Shown piece after piece: positions 1 to 10,453 of a DNA stretch of 64,000 nt. The notes below the pieces were generated by a model. It was not told the origin of the DNA. It made no database searches and saw nothing but the letters and a program-made list of their open reading frames with translations. A program made the position numbers and the translations under genes. This DNA is from Dendrocalamus latiflorus. Its lineage: Eukaryota > Streptophyta > Magnoliopsida > Poales > Poaceae. The stretch covers positions 10,361,129 through 10,425,128 of the forward strand of contig CM029660.1 of the NCBI GenBank assembly GCA_017311315.1, given 5' to 3'. Positions within the stretch are counted from its first letter, which is position 1, and each line of letters starts with the position of its first letter.

Positions 1-29
1 TTCAATCTAAAGCTTGCTCTAAATGTAAA

Positions 30-890
30 TTGCTAGAAACTAGACTTAATTCATCTAAGGAAAGAATTCAACTGATGCTTTATCGTGAGATATCTTCTTA
101 CTCTAACTGTCCTAAGCTTAACACAGAAATAGAAGCATTGACTAGACAATTTAATGATTTTGTTGAAAAAGAAATATTGGTTCAGTCTAGTGCTTCTAAG
201 AATTTTATGAATGAACCTATTAAATGCACAACTTGTTTCACTTTGACTAAAGAAAATGAGAACCTTAAGGACACTTTAAAGAGATTCTCTTTTGGCAAGA
301 AAAAAAATTCTGAATATGATTCTAGACAAGTAAAAAACATGTGTGAAAAATCAGGTCTAGGATTTAATTTTATTGAGCATGCCAAGAATAATTCTTCTAA
401 GATTATTAATTTTCTTGAACCTAAAATAATTGAAGTAAAACCTAAACCAAAACAAACTGTGTTTAAATCTACTGGTTTTGTGCAAAGTTCAGTTGCTAAT
501 GTTGTAGGTGCTAGCTCGTCATCTCAAAAGAATTCTAAGTGTGTTAAATTCATTGCACCTGTTGTGGGAAAGATGGGTACTTGCATGAATTTTGCTTTAG
601 ATGTGCTAAGGAAGAGAAGAAGGAAAAATTGAATGCTTTAAGACAAAAACGTGTAATCTCTTTTGTTCCTAGAACTAATGCGAAAGCTAGGTTTTTAGGG
701 AACTTTCATGATGACTTTAAATATGCTCCATGTACTGGATTTGGATTTAATTCAAATAATTCACATTCTTTTTGGCATTTTGATTGCCCACATGCACGTG
801 ATTTTCACTCTAGTTTTGTTTCTATTCCTCCATGTCATGTGTCATAGTACTGGATTCGTAAATCTTATTTCACTAACTCCAATATTGTGA
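30..890 (+). pseudogene. Ty1/copia (Sirevirus-like) gag/pol fragment, frameshifted
   Basis: The fragment encodes a lysine- and serine-rich linker followed by a zinc-knuckle-like stretch (Cys-x2-Cys, then His and Cys) near 555-600, the arrangement seen between gag and protease in Sirevirus-type copia elements. The N-terminal part reads from 30 to about 550 in one frame. The zinc-knuckle and downstream basic part (about 550-846) reads in a second frame, so there is at least one frameshift. The reading frame already runs in from the window's left edge, so the 5' part of the element lies outside. No protease, integrase or reverse transcriptase follows; the next recognisable piece is the end of RNase H at 985, so the pol core has been deleted. 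The copia assignment is firm from motif style, the Sirevirus assignment less so. Confidence 0.6.
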
Positions 891-984
891 GACCAATGTT
901 TCCTGTGATGTAAGAACAGCTGATGAGGATGGAGAACATGAGCTTGAATGGGTTCTGATCTTATACATCATTGCTTGGTTGGAA

Positions 985-1185
985 TATTTGATGGTTCTTC
1001 ACTCCTTTGATAGCTTCCAAGAGATTCCACTTTTTGAGAGACCATGTGAAAAAGGTGATGTAGTCTTATACCTTATTGAGTTAGATTCTCAAGTTGTTGA
1101 TATTCTTTCAAAACCGCATGATTTTTCATGTTTTGATTATTTGCGAAGTGAATTGAGTGTATTACATCCTATGCGATTATTCTAA
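985..1185 (+). pseudogene. C-terminal end of copia RNase H domain
   Basis: A short open stretch ends with the closing motif of copia pol proteins: an acidic KGDV-type segment, a D-IL-KP motif, then a LRSEL-x-VL-HP tail just before the stop. In intact elements this is the last part of RNase H. Only about 60 residues remain. It lies in the same orientation as the gag fragment upstream, so both are probably remains of one element that lost the middle of pol. A purine tract (AAAGGGGAG) follows immediately at about 1183. Confidence 0.65.
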
Positions 1186-2254
1186 AGGGGAGCTTGTGTT
1201 TAAAAATGTAGGAAACTTTGTTTATTATACTTGTTAAATAAATCAACAATTACAAGCCATTGAAATCAAATGAGTTATAGAGCTCTTTTTATCATATTTA
1301 CTCATATGCTGTGTAGTTTTGATCATAACTGATTATAATTAATTTGTTGCACTTGAACTAAAATATGACATGGCAGAATACTTTGACTAGATTGATTATA
1401 TATAATATTACGCGATGTTCATCGAAAATGATTAGCTTGATTGTGAATCTTATCTTAAATCCTGACTATGAAGCTCACATATTTCATATTGCAATCTTTT
1501 TATGATCATTCAATTTGGCATGTTATAAAAAAAATAAGAAAGAAACAATTAAAAAGATGTATGCTTCAAGCATGCCATGATAAACAAAAAAAAATTGTAC
1601 AAATAAAAATAAGTATGCTTCAAGCATACCACCATTTAAAAGAGGTAAGCTATCAGGAAAAAAAGTATGCTATAAGCATGCTATATGCTTAAGAATTGAG
1701 TATGAAACAGTAGGTTGTTATATGAGATTACTAGCTCATCTAGATTAAAGGTGTGTTTTACCTTTAGCCTTTGACTTTTTGTTGTGATATCTTATTGTGC
1801 TTTTTATAATTAATTTGGTCATTGTTGAGAAGTCTGTCATTAATATAAATTATTTAATCATGTTGAAAGCCTTATTTTAACATTGTTATATAGTATATGA
1901 GTTTATATGATCTAGATAGCTCTGCTAAAAAAGATGACTTGGCTAAATTGTTAAATCAATGCAAAATGACTTAGGTAATCTATAAAGCTTCTTGATTTTT
2001 ACTCCCATTGCTTCTTCTTAGAATTATTCTTTTTATAAAAATTTCTTAATGATTACATTGCCAAACGGGAAGAAATTGGAGTTATTGGAGAAATAGAGGA
2101 AATTTGCTAAAATTGCTTCTCTTGTATTGAGGGGGAGAGATTTAAGATTTATGTCTTAAAATGCCTTTCTACTTTAGTTTTTCACTTATATCTGTTTGAA
2201 GCTAATTCATCATATTATCTTGAGGGTTGTTAATGTATTCATCAAAGGGGAGAT
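1186..2254 (+). other. Noncoding copia region between pol and 3' LTR, with repeated polypurine tracts
   Basis: About 1.07 kb without a supported gene. Purine-rich PPT-like motifs occur at about 1183-1192, 2125-2137 and 2243-2254, the last directly in front of the LTR start TGTTAG. Multiple PPT copies before the 3' LTR are a known hallmark of Sireviruses. The region also has a short degenerate repeat around 1558-1690 (the motif ATGCTTCAAGCAT and variants). No envelope-like ORF is visible. Confidence 0.5.
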
Positions 2255-2869
2255 TGTTAGACCATGTGAGTAGGTCTAGAATTTTTGGTGATGAATAATT
2301 GACAACATTAGTTATGATATTACTTATGGTGTGTTGTGTGTGTGTGGACCGATGATGTTCAAGTTAGGATGAACTTGTACCAGAAAAATGTTCTTTAGTC
2401 TTTGCAAGTGCATATTGAGTATGAAAGCGATCATGGTCGATGACGAGGTGGATTGGGACTAGAATGAGAAATCCGAGTTTCAGACGGTCAAGAACGTCAC
2501 GAGATAGTTGGGCTCATGCTTGGGGTACATGGAGATCAGGGATGAATGATACGTGTTGGAGCTACGGAGGTTCGGTACAGAGGCTACGATACGTGGTGGA
2601 TGATGCATGGAGATGTTACGGGAGGTGCGGTCCTAGAGGCTTCGACACGTGACGAGTTAGAAAAGTTGAAATTTTAGAAAACCTGTGTTAGGAAAGGTTT
2701 CGGCTCCCTTTGCTGTTGGAATTGGATTAGAACTCGTGGGCTTAGAATAAGTTCAAATTTTAAGCCCTGACTATAAATAGAGATGTGGTTAGGGGCTAAC
2801 CCTGTGCCTTTTTGGGTGCTACTTTTGTGTTAGAGTTTAGAGATATCAAGAGAGTAATTTATAGCTATC
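2255..2869 (+). repeat. Copia LTR (5' part), truncated
   Basis: Starts with TGTTAG directly after a polypurine tract, as expected for a 3' LTR. A TATA-like box (CTATAAATAG) lies at about 2769. Long stretches are related to 28.98-29.75 kb in this window: the GTGTGTGGAC segment, the 'ttctttagtctttgca' segment, and the 'ctcatgct' and 'cttcgacacgtga' segments, so both are LTRs of the same or sister families. The LTR sequence stops being recognisable at the palindrome at 2870, so its 3' end is missing or displaced. Confidence 0.6.
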
Positions 2870-3021
2870 ACTAGCTGAATGCCCGTGCGTTGCTACGGAT
2901 TTTCAAATTTTATCATACTACATGTTCTAAAACTAACGGATGGTAAAATTTGTTGGAACGTACATACAAATATGTTCTAATTTTTTTTAAATCCGTAGCA
3001 ACGTACGTGCATTCAGCTAGT
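2870..3021. mobile_element. 152-bp palindromic element with Helitron-like ends
   Basis: The two ends are inverted copies of about 30 bp, beginning ACTAGCTGAATGC and ending GCATTCAGCTAGT, each with a CCGTAGCAACG-type segment. Each end looks like a plant Helitron 3' terminus: a short GC-rich hairpin, a few bases, then CTAG, with A on one side and T on the other. This could be a MITE or a double-ended Helitron derivative. No terminal direct repeat is obvious, which fits AT-site insertion. Confidence 0.5.
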
Positions 3022-4205
3022 CAAAGATAGCATTTAAGTATATCTCAGGAGATTTGAAAAGTGATCTTGCTTCTCCAGATTCCACGTCCGCAACCCACAC
3101 CAACTCAAACACTTTTGTTATCTTCCTGTTTGAAAAACAATAGTCCATTATAATTAAATATAAGTAATCATCAAAATACATCAACTCTCTCTGTTTCAAA
3201 GCTAAGACAATCAATTACCTCAGCAACTCGAACACTGAATGACAAATGACAACCATCTTGTGACCTAGCTCACATGGTTCAATACATGAAGTCAAGGTTG
3301 ATGCAATCCATAATACAAGTAGAATTTTGTTTGTGAAATAGTTAAGACTGAAAACAAAACAATCAAGTACCAAAAGAAATGGCAGAAGTTGCTTAATTGA
3401 AAAATATGGAAATTTACCAGGTGTCGAAATTGATCCTTGCTCCTTCCGGGTATCCACAACCTCTTTCTTTGGACCCAAGGTAAAAGGACCTACAAAATAG
3501 GTTTATCAGATTGGCAATAATGGCATGCCGTAAAATGTAACAATAAATTTGTTAGAAATGAAAGGAAATAGTACAAAGAATGAAATTTTGGCCAAAGCAT
3601 CAAGTATTACTTACATTCAACTACATCAATGCTCGTGAATTAATTATTAACACATGTTTTCTGAGTTAAAAGCAAAAAATGTGAATGAAATGTCATATAT
3701 TTTCCTTTCCATGATATGAATAACTACTACAAATGCAACACATGGACACCCATCAAAAATGCATAAGTGACCCCATGCTAAAATGCAGAAAAGCAATTGG
3801 TGTGTATTAATTATAAGCTTTTTATGGAAACAGTACAATATGTATTGATTAGTTATCCTTAGGAGCCTTAAAGTTTTAATAACATATAGTGGATTATAAA
3901 GGTTGACAATCTGCTTTGGAACAGCCCTTTTTTGGGTTAAAACTTAAAACATGGTCATAGTCCTTAATCCTTATATGTTAAGGAATGAACTCAGAAAGTA
4001 AAAAATTACAGTACTCAGTTGCAGGGGCGATCTTTAGTGGACTACAATATATTATTCTTCCTGCATATAGTGAAAAACTAATGGCTGAACTCTTCTGCCA
4101 TATAGATAGATGACACACTAAATTATGAGAAAATGCCTAATTGCCTACACAATGTAACAAGCATATCAATAATTGTTGAAAGAAACTAAAATATCAAATA
4201 CATAC
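3022..4205. other. AT-rich sequence without a supported gene
   Basis: Short minus-strand open stretches at 3017-3214 and 3215-3478 may be more exons or introns of the ALY-like pseudogene next door, because they lie in the same orientation just downstream of it, but I recognise no conserved domain in them. Otherwise the region is AT-rich and intron-like. Confidence 0.3.
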
Positions 4206-5131
4206 CTTTACTATACCAAGGTTAGGCCTATCAAATTGGACCTTGTAACAATCCTGCTCCATCATCACCACTTTACCATCACAAAGTTCTCTGGTACTTG
4301 GGTGGCGAACAATGACCTGCTGACCAATTGAAAATGGCCGAGGTAGGTCTGTTGGTAGAGAATCTCGCGAACCATTACTTAGCTTAGTATAGTATTTCCT
4401 AACATTTTCGCGATAATCCTCAAATTTTTCTTTTTCTACTACCAGGAAATGATCAGAAAAGCGTCAGGGTTTGCCAAGAGAACTGCAAGCAAAAATTCCT
4501 CCAGTGTAAAGTGCAAAGAAACAAAACATCTACAAAATAAGAATTAAAAACAATGCTACAACTTCCAAGGTTTTCTCATAAGTCATAAATACCTTCATAT
4601 TGTGCTCCACTTAGATGGAGTCAACCTTGACAGATGGCTCAATTCTGCAAAATCCAAGTAGTTTACAAACTCATTGTTCATAAACCATGGATAATCAACT
4701 GTGCTGTAGAACCACTCATATGTACACCATCTAGAAGTGATTCAGATGATAAGCAATGCAGCAATTTTCATGCCTGAAAATAGTCAGAGTTAGGAGAAAA
4801 GCCTACTATGTATCGTATCTGAATCTGCAGTATTGATTAATTGTCACTGTACCTGTAAATTATCTGTACCTTCATTGCAAGACACATACTTGGTTCTGCA
4901 TTGTATTTTGGATTTTCTTTTGCTCCTTATTGACATATTTATTTCAGGCTTAATTTCCATTGGCGCACCAGGGCATGCTTCAGCGAAAATATTTGGAGAT
5001 GATTCAGGTAAATCTATTGCTCCTCTTTCAGAATTAGAATTCAATAAGGGAGGACGCTCAGTGGTATCAACCTGGCGTGCTTCTGGTAAAACTAAATTAT
5101 TACCAGAAATATTTTGTTTTTTAGCCAGCAC
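4206..5131 (-). pseudogene. ALWAYS EARLY / LIN-9-like (DIRP domain) gene fragment
   Basis: Three exon-like blocks with consensus splice borders read on the minus strand: 5131-4853 (a charged linker with a KRKSK basic patch), 4773-4593 and 4482-4206. The second and third encode a DIRP domain, the signature of LIN-9/ALY subunits of DREAM/MuvB-type cell-cycle complexes: an EWFYS-x-VDYPWF motif, an RLT-PS-W segment, SSLGKP, and then the LPTDLPRPFS-GQ-V and VQFDRPNLG segments. Breaks: a frameshift between the KLLHCLSS segment and RWCTYEWFYS near 4725-4740, an in-frame TGA at 4597-4595, and an in-frame TGA at 4466-4464. Both TGA codons sit where the family has arginine, as expected from CGA to TGA changes. 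The N-terminal SANT domain and C-terminal regions are not found. It is a dead partial copy, perhaps captured by an element. Confidence 0.8.
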
Positions 5132-6061
5132 CTGTGAAAAAAGTATGACAAAAGAGAACTGTCATCAGACTATCTGACGAGAGTAATACTGGAGAACACA
5201 TCAATGGTGACTGATATTTAAGGTGCACTTCAAAGCAATAAACATAAGGAAACAATGGACATATTTTCAAAATGGATTCCCCATTAGAAACAAATAAGCA
5301 ATGACTTTCCAGAATTTTACGAATTAAATGGGATGTAGTGCCATACTAAAGTTGAAAAATGCAAGAATGGTAGTATCTAATTAAAGAATAAAAACATCTT
5401 CTCGAAGTGTAACACCGATAGGACGAACACATCAAGTACAATGAGACATTATATCAAACAGGTGGTGTGCAAACTCATCATAGTAGCAGTGGAGGTGATG
5501 ATGGCTGAGATTGTGCATCTAACGTCGATCAAGAATCCCCAACAGGCAGACTCCATCTTACAACCATTCCACATCTAGCAACGCGACTTCACAGACATGT
5601 TTGGGGAAGAAAAAAGACCTCACCGTGGAGAAATTGCTCAAGAGTCTTGGACCTCTAGAGCGTGTTGACCTCTTCCATGGGGCTGCGGGATCCACAGCGG
5701 CCAGAGATGGACCGGCTGGAGCCCAGCGTGGGAGGAAGCCGACGGTGAGGAGTGGGAAAGATAGAAGGACGACGCCTTTTTTTTCTAAGAAGAAGTGGAA
5801 GAGATCGGACCAACCACCAACTTCTTTTTTATAATAGTAAAGATAATTAAGAAATAAAATCATAAATCTATTGGAGAAAAGTTTCGGCGGCGTTTTCCTC
5901 TCCGGATTGTTCGCCGGCGTATCAATTCGATAGGCGCGTCCAAGGCTATGATCAACGTCTTCTCATGCCTCGGTGCGCGTGCGTCGCCCAATCCGATCGC
6001 TGTGCTCGAGTCGTGGCCATTCTCGATCAGCATGCATTTTCATGGTAGAACCCCGTCCACA
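5132..6061. other. No supported gene
   Basis: Contains a pair of overlapping short ORFs on opposite strands at 5558-5863 and 5601-5834 in moderately GC-rich sequence, without recognisable domains. It might be the 5' side of the ALY-like fragment or unrelated filler. Nothing else stands out. Confidence 0.3.
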
Positions 6062-6582
6062 TGAGAGCAAGTACAATAATGATCTTATAACCAAGTTAGT
6101 CAGCATTTTTGCTGATGTGGAGGAGAGAAGAGAGGAGAGAGATGAGAGCTTGGCTATCATGCAAGCAACAAGCTGAGCACGGGAGCCTATGCAGTGGTGG
6201 GCCTAGATAATAAATGTATGTGAGGAGGAATAGGAAAGAGAATGTGAGACATGGTACCACATAATAATAAAAAACTTTTTGTAGATAAATTATTGTATAA
6301 CTTGGCTAGCTCTAAGCATATTATTTCATATTTTAATAGAAGAGAGTGAAAAACTATCTCTTGATCAAGAGCTAGTCTCATACACACATTCCAAGATTAT
6401 GTGAGAGTGTCATGTGAGACTATTTATATTATGAGCTATGTGCTAAAAGTTAGTATTATTGGAGAAGTTGTCTTAGAGCTAGTAACTAGCTCATACTGTT
6501 GGAGATGCTCTTATAACTTAACTTATAACCAAACACTTGGTTCTTATAACTTGATTTATAGCCAAATATTTGGCTCCATTAA
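6062..6582. repeat. Degenerate MITE fragments (GAGCAAGTACAATA type)
   Basis: The start (GAGAGCAAGTACAATAAT) and internal segments such as CATACTGTTGGAGATGCTCTT resemble ends of grass Tourist/Harbinger MITEs. There are repeated 'cttataac ttgatttatagccaaa' segments at 6509-6575. No clean pair of ends and target duplication could be drawn, so this is a cluster of fragments or a decayed element. Confidence 0.4.
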
Positions 6583-6855
6583 GAGCAAGTACAATAGTAT
6601 AGCCAACTAGTGGCTATAACACTTATCCATTTCATCTATAGTCTTCAAAAAAATAGTTCATATAATAAGGTAGCTATTACAATAACTATTTGGCCCCACG
6701 TGTAAAAGAGTGAAATGCATATTTTTACGTGCTATAGCTAGCTGTAATTTAGTAGCCAGCTTCCTTCTCTCTCTTCCTTTCTCTCTCTGCCACGTAAGAT
6801 TTTATTGATATTATATTTGTTATAGCCTGCTGACTAAGCCTTACTGTACCTGCTC
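6583..6855. mobile_element. Tourist-like MITE
   Basis: Terminal inverted repeats GAGCAAGTACAATAG (left) and a reverse-complement match ending TGTACCTGCTC (right) enclose 273 bp with no coding capacity. The flanks are TAA on the left and TTA on the right, close to the TWA target of PIF/Harbinger elements but not identical, suggesting one change. The end sequence resembles that of the MITE at 9391-10453. Confidence 0.6.
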
Positions 6856-8344
6856 TTATTGGACTAGCTACGGTCTACGTTTTCTTCGGATGACGTGTTT
6901 CCTCGGTCGGCGAGCAGAGAAAGGTAGCGCCTCATCTCCATTCAAAACGCGTGTCATCCCGACTCATCATTCATGATTGTGTTGCCAGGTTCGGTCGTTT
7001 AATCGCGTCAACGTAGCGCCACTAGAAAGCAACGCCTTCGGCCAAATAGTGATCATTGATCAAAGCCATCACGCGAATCAGAAGTTGGAGAGAGAAAAAA
7101 AATAGATTAGCCAACGTGTGGTCTTCTCAATCTGCAGACAACAAAAGATGAAGGCAGGGGCATCAGAGAAAGTAAAATAATAAATTCCAACAAGCGGCTC
7201 ATGCAAGAGAGATCAAAGCAGCAAGCAAAGTTCGCTGCTACAGTAAATTTCTATAGATCACGAGAGAGAAGATATTTTATTACTATTCTTTTTACTGTTT
7301 TTGTCTTTGTTTTCTAAGTACATTGATAGGTTGAAAAATCATAAGGCAGCAAATTTTAAAGAAAATTTTTTTGTGAGCATTACAATTATTTACCTTCTCT
7401 AATTATCATTGGCGATCCTATAGAGCTCGACGAGGAGCCAGATGGCATCGAGCTCGACAGCGCGGTGGACGTGGCGGGGGGCTGGCACGAAGCTCAACGC
7501 GGAGGTAGGCCGGCACGGAGCTTGACAGCGCGAAGCCCGCCGACGTGCTCGACGCGGGGAGGCAGTCTCCCTGGTGGCGACGCTCGACGTGGAGCTCGAC
7601 GGCGCGGAAGCGGAGGTGAGGCGGGGCCTAAACAGAGCCTAGCTCACAGCGTGTCGAGGTCGGCCAGCGAGGTCCAGTTGCCATCACCTCATGTAAAACA
7701 CAACACCCATTGAGATTCATTTATGCGGTACGTACCTTATAGCTGAATGCAATCCTCTGGAGTCATGAAGAGCCAAGCGCTATTGCCAATTGGTGTCGCG
7801 GCGCCCTTCAAGACGAGCCAGTGGACGTACTGCTTCTGGCCATCTCCATTGTTCTTCCTTTCACAGCTTCTTACGTATTCTTTTCGGACGACGTCAGCTA
7901 TTATAGTATAAGTCAAAAACAGTAGGTATCGGAGACCCTTCCTCTATTAAAGCATAGAAACAGGGGAGCTCAAGACCACCATCCGTGTGAGAGAGAGTTG
8001 GTGAAAAAAAAAATCAGAGTCCGTCCCCCTTTACCCTCTTAGGATTCTTTATATACGTAGATGGGGAGATAATAAATACCCATCCTGCCCCTCAATTGTT
8101 ACAATAGGTATATTCCATTATGCATACAATAGCATACCTATGGGCTTCAAGGCCTACTTAAGCAAACCTGATGGCCCAGGGGTTTGGCACCAAAACAATT
8201 CTCTTTAGAGAAACCGTGTCAAACAATTCAGGCAACCTAACTATGCAATAATGCGCTCCCTATGTAAGTACATCTAAAGTAGTACAAATACTATTTGTTT
8301 ATATATTTTTGGAAAAATGGATCATGCGACTTTTTTGAATATTT
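6856..8344. other. No supported gene; partly GC-rich with GAGCTCGAC repeats
   Basis: A short GC-rich ORF at 7465-7713 is made of repeated GCTCGACG-type words (7426-7610) and has no recognised domain, so it is probably spurious. The remainder is AT-rich. A sequence near 7915-8000 looks intergenic. I see no promoter or RNA gene. Confidence 0.3.
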
Positions 8345-8986
8345 GGTAAAGGTGGGCAGCTGCCGAGTTTTTTTTACGGATAATCTATTTTTTATTCAAA
8401 AATACAGAAATATACCTGTAAAATTTTTTTTTACAAAAATATGCTCAAGTCGCCCAATGGTTGGGCGTCTAGAGCCTTTCGCCCAATCCAGCAGCGACAA
8501 CTGGAAAATCTCCCAATCGTTAGGCGATTAGTTGCAGTCGCCCAATGGTTGGGTAACTGTACTCGGGGACCCTTCAGTAAAACGGGCATAATTTTTGCAT
8601 ACGGTGTCCGTTTTTGACGTTCTTGTACTCGTTGGAAAGCTAACGACGAGCCCGATCCAACGAGTACAAGAACGTCGAAAACGGACACCGTATGCAAAAG
8701 TTATGCCCATTTTATTAAAAGCCTGAGTAAAAAGTTATGCAAAATTTAAAACATTCACGGGGGAGAGTGCAGTCGCCCTCCCATTGGGCGACTGCAATTA
8801 ATCGCCCAACGGTTGGGAGATTTTCCAGTTGTCGCTACTGGATTGGGCGAAAGGCTCCAGTCGCTCAACCATTGGGCGACTTGAGCATATTTTTGTAAAA
8901 AAAAATTTCGCGGGTATATTTCTGTATTTTCGAATAAAAAATAGATTATCCGTAACAAAAATTCGGCAGCTGCCCATATGTTCAGC
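8345..8986. mobile_element. Foldback (long hairpin) element
   Basis: The core 8353-8975 is a near-perfect inverted repeat: each arm is about 300 bp, from TGGGCAGCTGCCGAG to its reverse complement, around a loop of about 19 bp at 8639-8657. Each arm holds several short palindromes of the GCCCAATGGTTGGGCG type. A 9-bp direct repeat TGAATATTT lies at 8336-8344 and 8987-8995, a size typical of Mutator-like target duplications. A transcript of this locus would fold into a very long double-stranded RNA. The AT-rich arm ends and the palindromes match the ends of the larger element at 34.1-37.4 kb. Confidence 0.75.
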
Positions 8987-9390
8987 TGAATATTTCCCAA
9001 TCGTGCCATCTCTGGAACAGATTCTGATTTACTTGCAGGTGGGGTGGAACTTTTTATCCTCCCTGTAACTAAGAAATGGTTATTGTATTTGCCTCCTCAA
9101 GTAATCAGAAAGAGAAAAATGTGACTTGGTCCCAATGTCCCGTTGGGCCTTAAACATATTTAGTCCTTAACACTCAAAACAAGTCTTTATCTTGTCCCCT
9201 AACATGATTATTATTGCATTAACTTTGTACAGAACTACAGAATGTAGTATTAGAAGTGTTCTAAAAAGCGCTAGTTGCCATCCCACCACCTAGGTGTGAA
9301 AAATTGTGAGGCAGGCGAGGAGGAAGGGTGGCGTAGTGCCTAGGCGCCGTCTAGGAGCTAGACGGCCACCTTTTAGACTTGGGAGTTTTA
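8987..9390. other. No supported gene
   Basis: Intergenic sequence. It holds a small degenerate inverted motif, GCCTAGGCGCCGTCTAGGAGC, around 9340. Nothing else was recognised. Confidence 0.3.
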
Positions 9391-10453
9391 GAGCAAGGCT
9401 AATAATACAACCTTTAGCTGGCTGTATGGACACTTACAGCCCACTTATCAGTCAATTCATATAGTAGTTTACAGCCAGCTGAAGGCTGTATGACCCACCT
9501 AGAGATGGCAATGGGCACAAACCCGCTGGGTTTTGCTATCCCAAACCCGTGCCCATGAAAGTTGGACGTGCCCGCTAAAAAACCCATACCCATGACAGGT
9601 GCAGATTTTTGCCCAGACCCATGCCCACTGGGTTAACGGGTACCCACGGGTCGCCCGTGGGTTCAGTAATGCGAGCTGCAACAATGGTTAATGGAGAGGA
9701 GGAAGAAGTTCACCGGCCATCTTCGTTGGAGCCGGAGGGCAGCGCCATGGCCAAGGGTCTCCTGCTGCGATGCGCGTGGCTGCGGCATGAGGGCGGCGGG
9801 CTGAACTGGAAGGCGAGGCGACGGCGAGGGCGTGCGGGAGGACGAGCGTGCGGCGAGAGTGGCGGGAGCCGCGGGACGGGAGGGCGAGCGTGGAGACTGC
9901 CGAAGACCGAGTGCGGAGCGCCAGATGCGCCGCCGCGCGGTAGCTGTTGAATCGGGGTGGGGACTGGGGAGGAGTGAGTAGTGACCGTGACCGAGTGCTA
10001 GCTAGGGTTAGCCGTATGGGTAATGGGGCATTGCCGTATTGGATTTGGGGGCTTGGGGGCTAGATGGCTAATGGGCTATGGGCTGGGCTGTTTTACCTGA
10101 GAGGCTGGAGCCTGGGTTTATAACTCCTATGGATCGGGTTTATATTACCCATGGGTTTACGGGTTTGGGTACTATAGGAACGAACCCGAACCCGACAGAC
10201 CCGATGGGTTGGGCTTTTTGCCCATTAAGAGACCCATGGGTTAAGAAATTGACTCAGACCCATGCCCTAATAGAGTAAAAACCCACCGGGTATCGGGTTT
10301 CGGGTACCCATTGCCATCTCTAGACCCACCCCTTTCTCTCACAAAGTTTCTTGGTTCTTGTGCTTTAGCTGGCTGTAAACTTACAGCCCACTTCTCTTCT
10401 CTCTCCTCCACCTCAACATACAGCCTACTAACAGCCTCTTATTATACTTGCTC
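9391..10453. mobile_element. Tourist-like MITE, split by a hAT insertion
   Basis: The outer element begins GAGCAAGG and ends CTTGCTC, with perfect TTA direct repeats at 9388-9390 and 10454-10456. Its left half (9391-9499) and right half (10331-10453) share inverted segments such as TTTAGCTGGCTGTA and TTACAGCC. Without the inner insertion it would be about 230 bp, a normal Tourist size. Confidence 0.8.
9500..10322. mobile_element. Non-autonomous hAT element nested in the MITE
   Basis: Terminal inverted repeats TAGAGATGGCAATGGG are found on both ends, with a perfect 8-bp target duplication GACCCACC at 9492-9499 and 10323-10330, diagnostic of hAT transposition. The interior (about 9660-9960) is GC-rich and encodes no recognisable transposase. 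Subterminal regions are full of 'aacccg' and 'cccatgg' words typical of this class. It inserted after the outer MITE did. Confidence 0.85.

Noticed and set aside
5558..5863. Opposing short ORFs upstream of the ALY fragment
   Set aside because: No recognised domain and overlapping on both strands; no support as a real exon.
7465..7713. GC-rich 82-codon ORF
   Set aside because: Built from repeated GCTCGACG words, no domain, no splice or promoter context.
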